From: Cryomorphaceae bacterium
GTDB lineage: Bacteria > Bacteroidota > Bacteroidia > Flavobacteriales > Schleiferiaceae
Assembly: GCA_022565745.1 (NCBI GenBank)
Contig: JAIUMB010000090.1
Coordinates: forward strand, 1 to 9,477
Length of the DNA: 9,477 bases
Reading direction: 5' to 3'
The translations under genes were made by a program, and so were the position numbers. The notes beneath the pieces were generated by a model. That model searched no databases. It was not told where the DNA came from and saw only the letters and a program-made list of their open reading frames with translations. Below are positions 1-5,444 of the stretch, in pieces (the first letter of the stretch is position 1; each line of letters begins with the position of its first letter).

Positions 1-2
1 AT

Positions 3-779
3 TGTATTGATGAAGTAATGCAGGAGTTACAGATTCCCTATTACCTGATAGGGGTAAGTGCTATTGCCTTGGAATTGCTTAAAGAAGGCATAAAACCAAG
101 CAGAGGTACAAAGGATATCGATTTTGCGGTAATGATTTCAAGTATTGCAGCCTATGAAGAAATCAGTATTGCATTAGAGGCAAGGGGTTTCAAAAAAGTT
201 GCTGCACCATGGACGTTTTATTCTGATACTTTTAAGGTAGCCATTGATTTGCTTCCCTTTGGTGAAATTGAAGAAAACTACACAGTCAATTTCAATGAGC
301 GTTACACGGATTTGCACGTACTTGGTTTTAAAGAAGTGATGGAAGAATCTGTGCAGGTAAAAATAGAAGAAAAAATCGCCAAAATACCGCCATTACCGGG
401 CATGGTCATTCTAAAATTAATTGCTTGGAGTGATCGTCCGGAAGAGCGAGAAAATGATCTTTCCGATATCCTGAGAATCATCCAACACTATTATAATTTG
501 AAGTGGGATGAAATCGTAGAAAAGCATTACGACACTTTAGATAAAGAACCATTCGACCATTTGCTGATTGCAGCTGAAGTTTTGGGGAGAGATTCCAGAT
601 TATATCTGCAAAAATCGGAAGCCATATCAAAAAGAGTGCTAAAGGTGTTGGAAACCAATTTAGAAGAGGCTTCCAAATCTGCTATTGCCAAAGATTGGGC
701 AAGAAAACTAGATAAAGAAATTGAGTATGCTTTTGCTTTGCTTGGGGCATTTCAAAAAGGAATAACACATGAGATATAA
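3..779 (+). CDS. AbiEii-type nucleotidyltransferase, 5' end outside the window
   Basis: The reading frame is open to the left edge of the window, so the gene probably begins upstream; the ATG at 18 is only the first internal methionine. Counting from that ATG, the protein has the layout of minimal nucleotidyltransferases of the AbiEii/DUF6036 kind: YYLIGVSAIAL (residues 8-18) stands for the usual LIGG-x-A strand and helix. It is followed by KDIDF (32-36) with the metal-binding D33 and D35, and by a probable third acidic residue, D77, in VAIDLLPF. The KLIAWSDRPEEREND segment (133-147) matches the conserved K-x-x-A-W-x-D-R and downstream D-x-x-D pattern of the family. Such enzymes transfer nucleotides to a target and often serve as toxins in toxin-antitoxin or phage-abortive systems. 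Overlap by 11 nt with the next gene implies co-translation. Family assignment is fairly sure; a toxin role is inference. The Gly-Val in place of Gly-Gly in the first motif is slightly atypical. Confidence 0.8.
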   Translation, partial: CIDEVMQELQIPYYLIGVSAIALELLKEGIKPSRGTKDIDFAVMISSIAAYEEISIALEARGFKKVAAPWTFYSDTFKVAIDLLPFGEIEENYTVNFNERYTDLHVLGFKEVMEESVQVKIEEKIAKIPPLPGMVILKLIAWSDRPEERENDLSDILRIIQHYYNLKWDEIVEKHYDTLDKEPFDHLLIAAEVLGRDSRLYLQKSEAISKRVLKVLETNLEEASKSAIAKDWARKLDKEIEYAFALLGAFQKGITHEI

Positions 780-1044
780 AGGCAAAACATGTGAAGTAGT
801 AGGCGAAAAAGAGGTGTTCGGGCAACGCATTGCTTGGATACGACTGATGAAAGATGGTAGCTTTCATGAAGTGCCCTATGATGACTTGGAAAATCCAAAT
901 ACGGATTTTTCCATTCCTTACTTGCGGTTTGTCTCCATTGCCGCCAAGATAAAGGATGAAGTGGATATTTCAGGCGCCATTCTTAAAACGGTTCAAGAGA
1001 ATTGGGGTACTTACAATGTCTTGCCCCCACAATTATTCGGATGA
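769..1044 (+). CDS. Small protein of unknown function, partner of the nucleotidyltransferase
   Basis: This gene encodes 91 residues and starts inside the end of the nucleotidyltransferase gene (11-nt overlap). Its stop overlaps a further ATG as ATGA, so three coding frames are chained as in a tightly coupled operon. There is no signal peptide or membrane segment. The first half (residues 9-40) reads as a small beta-rich domain: EVVGEKEVFGQRIAWIRL, then GSFHEVPYDDLE. The second half contains FVSIAAKIKDEV (about 53-64), a probable helix, and the protein ends in PPQLFG. From memory, this arrangement resembles the N-terminal accessory region placed before the motor domains of some DEAD/DEAH defence helicases, but no helicase motif follows here. 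It could be a stand-alone accessory protein, an antitoxin-like partner of the upstream enzyme, or the residue of a longer helicase gene. I cannot decide between these. Confidence 0.65.
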   Translation: MRYKGKTCEVVGEKEVFGQRIAWIRLMKDGSFHEVPYDDLENPNTDFSIPYLRFVSIAAKIKDEVDISGAILKTVQENWGTYNVLPPQLFG

Positions 1045-1142
1045 AGTTATATTCACTAATCATTCGTAATTTTCTCCGCTATGAGCAGGAAAAGCACATT
1101 TGCTACTTAAGGCAAAGTCAGGCTATAAAGTCTTGCCGGTAA
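1041..1142 (+). pseudogene. Vestigial start of an SMC/RecF-like ATPase gene
   Basis: An ATG overlaps the preceding stop as ATGA, the classic layout for translational coupling. The product would be only 33 residues. It begins MKLYSLIIRNFLRYEQ and continues EKHICYL, which fits the N-terminal pattern M-K-[LI]-x-x-L-x-I-x-N-F-x-x-Y of SMC, RecF, Rad50 and OLD-like ATPases. In those proteins a Walker A motif should follow within about 30 residues. Instead, from about 1107 the frame runs antisense into the tail of the convergent lipoprotein gene and stops at 1140. The reading is that the third gene of the module lost everything after about its first 20 codons by deletion or rearrangement. The match is short, so a chance open frame remains possible. 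Confidence 0.45.
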
Positions 1143-2072
1143 ATTGTGTTTCTTTGTTTTTTCTGAACTGAGGTATAGCTCATTTTCGCTTTTAAACACC
1201 AGTGCTTCGAGCTGCCCAATCGACGCATAACTTCCTAGTCTAATACGCAATTTTTCACCAGAGAAAAAATTGTCGCCCTTATATTTACTGAGCACCCATA
1301 AGAATACGTCATCGGATTTGTTGTACCCACAAAGAACCACCACGCGACCATCTTGTCGGATATCAGCACCAGTGATTCTCCCGCCTGCCGGAAAAGAGGC
1401 CAAAAGCTCAGCGTCGTATTCAGCATCACCGGGTTCTGCCGGTATTTTATAAAGGTTGGTGCGACTATCGGCGCGGTGTTTTGTAAACAGATACAAGTGA
1501 TTGTTGTGATGGATCAATGCCTCGCAATCGTAATTGTGGTCGTCTAAAAAGAAAATGGTTTGCTCGGGATAACGAAAACGTATCACGCCATCGTGCTGCA
1601 CTGTACGATCGCCGCTGCCTTCTAAATCGCTCTTTTTTACTCGATAAATTTTTAAATCTTTGCGATTGCCGTCGTTGTTGCCCATGTCGCCAACAAACAA
1701 ATGGGTGTCACTCCTGGCCAAATCTTCCCAGTCTTCGTTGCTGCCGTTGCTGAGTTCAATTTTTGCGGTAACTGATCCGTTTTCAGGGTTGATGGTGTAC
1801 AAGTGGTTGCTGTGTCCTCGGTCGTTATGGGTGTAAATTTCACCATCAACAATTTCCAATCCTGATGTTTCCTTCACTTGCTTGGGCAAATCGGTAAGCA
1901 CTTTAGGCGTGATGCTTTTCTCCACATAAAGACAAGCCTCATCAGTTCGGGCTCGAGAGGAGTAATTGGTAGCATTGGGGTCGTCACAGTTTCTATCGCC
2001 CGATGAACACCCTATGCTTATGAGGGTGAATATGAGTATTTGTCTAAAAAGAATGTTCATAATTTGTCGCAT
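1107..2072 (-). CDS. Predicted beta-propeller lipoprotein with a short Cys-Asp-Pro module
   Basis: This is a 321-residue secreted lipoprotein. The N-terminus has a basic start, a hydrophobic stretch (residues 8-20) and a relaxed lipobox, ISIGC, with the lipidated Cys22; translation could also begin at Met5. Just after the signal lies NCDDPNATNY...EACLY (28-49), a single copy of the C-x-D-P-x-A-x-N-Y ... D-x-x-C-x-Y module seen in many secreted Bacteroidota proteins. The rest is repetitive beta sequence: SGLEIVDGEIYTHND (70-84), DWEDLARSDTHLFVGDMGNN (114-133), YDCEALIHHNNHLYLFTK (181-198), GADIRQDGRVVVLCGYN (235-251) and QLEALVFKSENELYLSSE (287-304). This spacing suggests propeller blades. The Asp/Glu/Asn clusters could bind calcium or sit near an esterase-like site, but no catalytic role can be shown. 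It lies 15 nt after the NusG-like gene and is probably in the same transcript. Location is expected to be the outer membrane or cell surface. Confidence 0.75.
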   Translation of the reverse strand: MRQIMNILFRQILIFTLISIGCSSGDRNCDDPNATNYSSRARTDEACLYVEKSITPKVLTDLPKQVKETSGLEIVDGEIYTHNDRGHSNHLYTINPENGSVTAKIELSNGSNEDWEDLARSDTHLFVGDMGNNDGNRKDLKIYRVKKSDLEGSGDRTVQHDGVIRFRYPEQTIFFLDDHNYDCEALIHHNNHLYLFTKHRADSRTNLYKIPAEPGDAEYDAELLASFPAGGRITGADIRQDGRVVVLCGYNKSDDVFLWVLSKYKGDNFFSGEKLRIRLGSYASIGQLEALVFKSENELYLSSEKTKKHNLPARLYSLTLP

Positions 2073-2087
2073 ATGGGTTAACGTGGC

Positions 2088-2594
2088 TTACTCAGAAGAC
2101 GTTGATTTGCTTATACGTATATTGCTCCGTTTAACCGTTGCTATTAAAGCAATTCCCAAGCCTTCAATTTCTATCCGCGCTTGTTTTTTGTTTACAGAAA
2201 CAACTTTGCCGCTCTTTCCGCCGAGGGCGCCGCTTTCAATTTCAATGGTCATGCCCGGACGAATGGATACCACTTCAATGTTGTCGTCGTGGTGATTGTC
2301 GAGAAATTGCTGCAATGCCATCATCTCTTCCTCTCGAACAATGGCCGGTTTTTTAAGCCAATACACGAAATTCAATACCCCCGGTTGCTGAAGCACTTGG
2401 TGACGAACCTGTTCCTCACATTTCACAAATACATAGGAGGGAATCACCACCATCTCGACCCACTTTTTGCGGTCGCTCCACTGACGCAATTGCTTTTGAA
2501 CCGGACAGTAAACTTCAAAGCCTTCACGTTCCAATATTTCGGCAGTTTTCTTTTCGCTACGTGGCTTGGTGTATATGACGAACCAGTTCTTCAT
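2088..2594 (-). CDS. NusG-like transcription antiterminator of the UpxY type
   Basis: This 168-residue protein has an NGN domain followed by a KOW domain, close to the usual length of specialised NusG paralogues. The NGN part begins WFVIYTKPRSEKKTAEIL (residues 4-21). It continues through GFEVYCPVQKQLRQWSDRKK (25-44), IPSYVFVKC (51-59) and PGVLNFVYWLKKPAIV (71-86), where core NusG would have PRVTGFVG. The KOW part is IRPGMTIEIESG (111-122), then GGKSGKVVSV (125-134). The YTKPRSEKK start and the W-S-D-R-K-K segment fit UpxY/LoaP-like proteins rather than housekeeping NusG. Known relatives bind paused RNA polymerase early in one long operon, often for capsule or O-antigen synthesis, and prevent termination there. 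No polysaccharide genes follow here; the only clear downstream gene is the lipoprotein, so the target operon is unknown. Confidence 0.88.
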   Translation of the reverse strand: MKNWFVIYTKPRSEKKTAEILEREGFEVYCPVQKQLRQWSDRKKWVEMVVIPSYVFVKCEEQVRHQVLQQPGVLNFVYWLKKPAIVREEEMMALQQFLDNHHDDNIEVVSIRPGMTIEIESGALGGKSGKVVSVNKKQARIEIEGLGIALIATVKRSNIRISKSTSSE

Positions 2595-2612
2595 TTAGAA
2601 TGTATAAAAAAA

Positions 2613-2620
2613 CAAATTTA
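2613..2620 (-). promoter_or_regulatory. Possible -7 promoter element for the NusG-like gene
   Basis: Read on the minus strand the site is TAAATTTG, a match to the Bacteroidota -7 consensus TAnnTTTG. It lies 19 nt before the ATG of the NusG-like gene. I see no TTG/TTTG -33 element at the expected 19-21 nt upstream, so the case rests on the -7 motif alone. Confidence 0.4.
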
Positions 2621-2690
2621 CGTTTATAAATGCAGTTTGCCTAATTTTTTAGCGTGATTAGAAGAAAAGCAAAGCTGATTTGCCAGGCTC

Positions 2691-3449
2691 TCATTTTGAT
2701 GTGATCAGACATTTATCGTAAGCCAATTGATAATCAGGGGGGAGTTTGATGTCACTGTGTTTTCCTAAGTGGTGACTGATATGTGTAAAAAAGGTTTGTT
2801 TTGCCCCTATGTCTTGGCCGAGATTGATGGCCTCTTCCAATGTCAGGTGAGAGTGATGGCTTTTGTGTCGCAGTGCGTTTAATACCAGTGTATGAACACC
2901 TTCCAGTTTTTTCATGGATTTTTCTGGAATGGTTTTCACATCGGTTAGATAGGCGGTATGACCAATTCGAAATCCCAATATAGGAAGTTCGCCATGGAAT
3001 AGATGAATGGGTATAATTGGGGTGTTTTCAATCGTGAACGGCTCTTCGTCAATGGGGTGTAAATCAAACCGAGGTGCACCGGGATAAGGGTTTGTTTCAA
3101 ATGCGTAAGCGTATTGCTGCTTAATGCGTTTAAGCACCCTTTCTTCGGCAAAAATTGGAAACGGTTTGTTGTGCATGTGAATCAACGGTCTAAGGTCGTC
3201 CAGTCCGCCGGTATGGTCTTGATGCGCATGGGTGAGCAGAAGAGCTGTTGGCAACGGTAGCTGGCTGTTGAGTAATTGCAACCTTAGGTCGGGACCCGCA
3301 TCTATGAGCAAAGAATGGTTGTTGGTGTGTATCAGTGCGCTGGTTCTCGTCCGCGAGTCTCGTTTATCCTTGCTGTTGCAAACATGACAATCACATCCAA
3401 TAACCGGAATACCCTGGGAGGTTCCCGTTCCTAAAAACTCAATATGCAT
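2691..3449 (-). CDS. PhnP-like metallo-beta-lactamase-fold phosphodiesterase
   Basis: This 252-residue cytoplasmic hydrolase starts MHIEFLGTGTSQGIPVIGCD, the standard opening of the PhnP branch of the metallo-beta-lactamase fold. The metal ligands are visible: THAHQDH (73-79, with H74, H76, D78, H79), H152 in LFHGELP, D170 in YLTDVK and H223 in FFTHISHH. C19, C21 and C24 plus a C-terminal histidine match the ligands of the extra structural zinc known from E. coli PhnP. E. coli PhnP opens 5-phosphoribosyl 1,2-cyclic phosphate in phosphonate breakdown. No phn genes are present here, so the substrate is more likely another cyclic phosphate or phosphodiester. It is divergent from the 479-residue gene and separated from the NusG-like gene by 96 nt, so it may have its own transcript. 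Confidence 0.85.
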   Translation of the reverse strand: MHIEFLGTGTSQGIPVIGCDCHVCNSKDKRDSRTRTSALIHTNNHSLLIDAGPDLRLQLLNSQLPLPTALLLTHAHQDHTGGLDDLRPLIHMHNKPFPIFAEERVLKRIKQQYAYAFETNPYPGAPRFDLHPIDEEPFTIENTPIIPIHLFHGELPILGFRIGHTAYLTDVKTIPEKSMKKLEGVHTLVLNALRHKSHHSHLTLEEAINLGQDIGAKQTFFTHISHHLGKHSDIKLPPDYQLAYDKCLITSK

Positions 3450-3522
3450 GATATGTTATGGTCTTAAATTTCCAAACCGTCATAAAACAAAAAAACACCG
3501 TCAAAATTCGTTAACGCGTTGC

Positions 3523-3530
3523 CAAAAGTA
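3523..3530 (-). promoter_or_regulatory. Possible -7 element for the PhnP-like gene
   Basis: On the minus strand this reads TACTTTTG and fits TAnnTTTG. It would give a leader of roughly 65-70 nt. No TTTG is found at 19-21 nt upstream, so this is weak support. Confidence 0.25.
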
Positions 3531-3549
3531 CGGATTTATTACAAAAACC

Positions 3550-3581
3550 TTTGCTCTACGTCCATAGGCATTTTACCTTTG
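3550..3581 (+). promoter_or_regulatory. Bacteroidota-type promoter of the 479-residue gene
   Basis: A TTTG at 3550-3553 and TACCTTTG at 3574-3581 match the -33 (TTTG) and -7 (TAnnTTTG) consensus sites with a 20-nt spacer, the normal distance for the Bacteroidota primary sigma factor. Transcription would start near 3587, leaving a leader of about 20 nt before the ATG at 3606. This is the best promoter in the window. Confidence 0.7.
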
Positions 3582-3590
3582 TAGGGTAAA
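3572..3590. repeat. Inverted repeat over the -7 element, possible operator
   Basis: TTTACC at 3572-3577 and GGTAAA at 3585-3590 form perfect 6-nt arms separated by 7 nt. The left arm covers the start of the -7 box, and the right arm reaches the expected transcription start. A dimeric repressor bound here would block the promoter, but arms of 6 nt can occur by chance. Confidence 0.35.
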
Positions 3591-3605
3591 CAAATACAGA
3601 ACCTA

Positions 3606-5045
3606 ATGGATCGCTACATTCTCACCACGCCGCAAAAAGCATTAAAAATTAATTTGGATCGCTCCATTTACGGGACGTTCTCTGAAATAGGTGCAGGACA
3701 AGAGGTTGTGCGCCACTTCTTTCGCGCAGGAGCCGCTTCCGGCACAGTAGCCAAAGCCATGTCGGCCTACGATAAAGATTTTTCTGATGCCATCTATGGA
3801 AAGGAAGAAGACGGTCGATACGTTACTGAACTGAGGTTGCGCAAAATGCTCTCCCAAGAATACAGTTTGATGATTGAGCGTATTGCATTGGAAAAAATGC
3901 CCAATACTTGTTTTTTTGCGTTTTCCAATACGGTAGCGACTATTGATTTTACCAAGCGGTATAAAGGTCACGGCTGGATGGGCTGTAAATTTCAATTGGC
4001 GCCCGATCGTGAACCCAATGAGGTAATCATCCACGTGCGCATGAAGGAGAATGAGTCTACCCTACAGCAGGAGACCATTGGTATAATGGGGGTTAATCTC
4101 ATATACGCTTGCTTTTACATCCACAGCGATCCCAATGAAATGCTGCGCGCATTGTACGACAACATCACCATCGATAAGGTGGAAATCGATATGGTACATA
4201 TGTCTGGGCCCGACTTCGAACACGTAGACAACCGTTTGTTGAGTTTGCAGTTGGTGAAAAACGGCTTTACCAATGCGGTGGTTTTTGGTCCGCAGGGTAA
4301 TAATCTGTTACCTGCAGGGTTGCTTTATAAGAAAAACATCTTGGCCATTCGCGGTAGTTTCAGGCCGGTTACCAAGGTCAACATGGATATGATTCAAACT
4401 GGATACAAATACTTTATAGAAGATCCGCGTGTTGATCCCGACAATGTAGAAGTACTGTTTGAAATCACCCTCAATAACCTGAAATCCGAAGGGGAAATCG
4501 ATGAACAGGATTTTGTGGATCGAGCGGAGATTCTTTGTTCGCTCGGACAAAAAGTGTTGATATCCAATTTCCCACAATACTACAAGCTCGTACATTATTT
4601 CGATGAGTTTACCCGTGCGCGCATGGGGTTAATTATGGGCTTGAGTAATCTTGAGGATGTATTCGATGAGAAATATTACCGCTCACTGCCGGGAGGTATC
4701 CTCGAAGCCATGGGGGTGATGTTCTCCCGTGATTTAAAGGTTTACGTCTATCCCGCTAAGAATCAAGAAACCGGTAACGTTGAAAATATTCAATCGCTGA
4801 ATGTACACCCAAGGTTGCGTCCGTTGTTTAATTATATGACATACAATGGCCGGATTAAAGACATCAAAACCTATTCATCCGATATCCTCGACATCTTTAG
4901 CCGTGAAGTTTTGAAGAAAATACGCAATGAAGAAGCAGGGTGGGAGGATTGCTTGCCGGAGTATGTCGATGAGATTATTAAGAAAAAAGAACTCTTTGGC
5001 TATAAGAAGGAGAAGGAGACGGAGAAAGAAACTTCCAATTCCTAA
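3606..5045 (+). CDS. Conserved Bacteroidota protein of unknown function
   Basis: The 479-residue product has no signal peptide and no clear membrane span, so it should be cytoplasmic. I recognise it as a long conserved protein without an assigned function; no standard nucleotide-binding or catalytic signature can be named. Regions that look strongly constrained are SIYGTFSEIGAGQEVVRHFF (20-39), GAASGTVAKAMSAYD (42-56), SDAIYGK (60-66), FFAFSNTVA (103-111), HGWMGCKFQ (122-130), IIHVRM (141-146) and QQETIGIMGVNLIYACFY (154-171). Also notable are HMSGPDF (198-204), RMGLIMG (339-345), LPGGILEAMGVMF (361-373) and a charged tail rich in Lys and Glu (460-476). The alternation of Gly-rich turns and conserved His/Asp residues suggests an enzyme. 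It has its own promoter and terminator, so it is probably monocistronic. Confidence 0.85.
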   Translation: MDRYILTTPQKALKINLDRSIYGTFSEIGAGQEVVRHFFRAGAASGTVAKAMSAYDKDFSDAIYGKEEDGRYVTELRLRKMLSQEYSLMIERIALEKMPNTCFFAFSNTVATIDFTKRYKGHGWMGCKFQLAPDREPNEVIIHVRMKENESTLQQETIGIMGVNLIYACFYIHSDPNEMLRALYDNITIDKVEIDMVHMSGPDFEHVDNRLLSLQLVKNGFTNAVVFGPQGNNLLPAGLLYKKNILAIRGSFRPVTKVNMDMIQTGYKYFIEDPRVDPDNVEVLFEITLNNLKSEGEIDEQDFVDRAEILCSLGQKVLISNFPQYYKLVHYFDEFTRARMGLIMGLSNLEDVFDEKYYRSLPGGILEAMGVMFSRDLKVYVYPAKNQETGNVENIQSLNVHPRLRPLFNYMTYNGRIKDIKTYSSDILDIFSREVLKKIRNEEAGWEDCLPEYVDEIIKKKELFGYKKEKETEKETSNS

Positions 5046-5067
5046 GCCTTGTTCAACAAAATTAATG

Positions 5068-5110
5068 AAAGAACAGGTTGGCACTAGGTTGAGTGCTGCC
5101 TGTTCTTTTT
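5068..5110. terminator. Bidirectional intrinsic terminator shared by convergent genes
   Basis: Arms 5068-5077 (AAAGAACAGG) and 5099-5108 (CCTGTTCTTT) pair over 10 bp. After a small internal loop, GCACT (5081-5085) pairs with AGTGC (5092-5096) around a 6-nt loop. A T-run (5106-5110) follows on the + strand, and the AAA at 5068-5070 gives T's on the minus strand, so it can work in both directions. It sits 22 nt after the stop of the 479-residue gene. Confidence 0.85.
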
Positions 5111-5248
5111 GCATTTATGGCTACAGTAAACAACGTTTTCCCAATTGCGTGCCCATTTCTTTCGCCAAGTGAAAGGACGATGACACACCGGACAAATTTT
5201 CTCCGGAAGGTTTTTTTTAGAGGTGGGCTTGGATACAGGGCTTTTCAC
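5084..5248 (-). CDS. DUF2256 zinc-ribbon-like small protein with a GTG start
   Basis: This 54-residue protein has no in-frame ATG. The frame opens after a TGA two codons before a GTG at 5248-5246, so GTG is the only reasonable start. The core is LPEKICPVCHRPFTWRKKW (14-32), then ARNWENVVYCSHKCKKNR (33-50). It has two cysteine pairs, C19-x2-C22 and C42-x3-C46, and the F-T-W-R-K-K-W block typical of the DUF2256 family. The cysteines should bind one zinc. The function is unknown; from memory, relatives often occur near photolyase/cryptochrome-related genes, which are absent here. The last codons and the TAG stop lie inside the shared terminator hairpin. The conserved motif makes this a real gene despite its length. 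Confidence 0.85.
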   Translation of the reverse strand: MKSPVSKPTSKKNLPEKICPVCHRPFTWRKKWARNWENVVYCSHKCKKNRQHST

Positions 5249-5444
5249 GTGTCAAATGTTTTCAAATGAACATCCATATTCAGCTAATGTTTTAATCTGC
5301 AATTCGACGAACGAACAATTGAGTACAATACCATCTACGCATGATGTTTCCCAACCGCCCATATTTTTAAAAAAACCAAAAATGGGTTATTGCTCTTATT
5401 GTAATTTTACACGGTAAATTTTTACTGAAAATAGACAAGCTCGT
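5249..5444. other. Divergent intergenic region between the DUF2256 gene and folP
   Basis: These 196 nt separate two divergent genes and should hold both promoters, yet no clean site was found. TAATTTTA at 5402-5409 is a one-mismatch -7 candidate for folP without a well-placed -33 box. An imperfect hairpin spans 5358-5386: CCC/GGG and ATTTTT/AAAAAT arms with an AT bulge and a 9-nt loop. It lies before the folP leader and could be regulatory or chance in AT-rich sequence. No convincing small gene was seen. Confidence 0.4.

Noticed and set aside
1111..1137. GGCAA ... TTGCC inverted repeat near the end of the lipoprotein gene as a terminator
   Set aside because: Only 5 bp pair, the loop is long, no T-run follows, and it is inside the coding sequence.
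1235..1852. Several open frames of 60-78 codons on both strands inside the lipoprotein gene
   Set aside because: They lie in other frames of a well-supported gene, have low-complexity or Cys/Arg-biased composition, and show no family motif.
1966..2657. Open frames of 72-158 codons on the + strand across the NusG-like gene
   Set aside because: Antisense shadows of an NGN-KOW coding sequence; no recognisable domain.
4875..5172. Frames on both strands around the end of the 479-residue gene
   Set aside because: Composition reflects the Lys/Glu-rich tail read in wrong frames and the terminator.
5358..5386. Imperfect hairpin before folP as a riboswitch or terminator
   Set aside because: Only 9 mostly A-T pairs with a bulge and no conserved riboswitch core; kept only as a note in the intergenic entry.
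5223..5417. A 64-codon + strand frame with several cysteines between the DUF2256 gene and folP
   Set aside because: Antisense to the DUF2256 start at one end, no conserved motif, irregular cysteine spacing; more likely intergenic.
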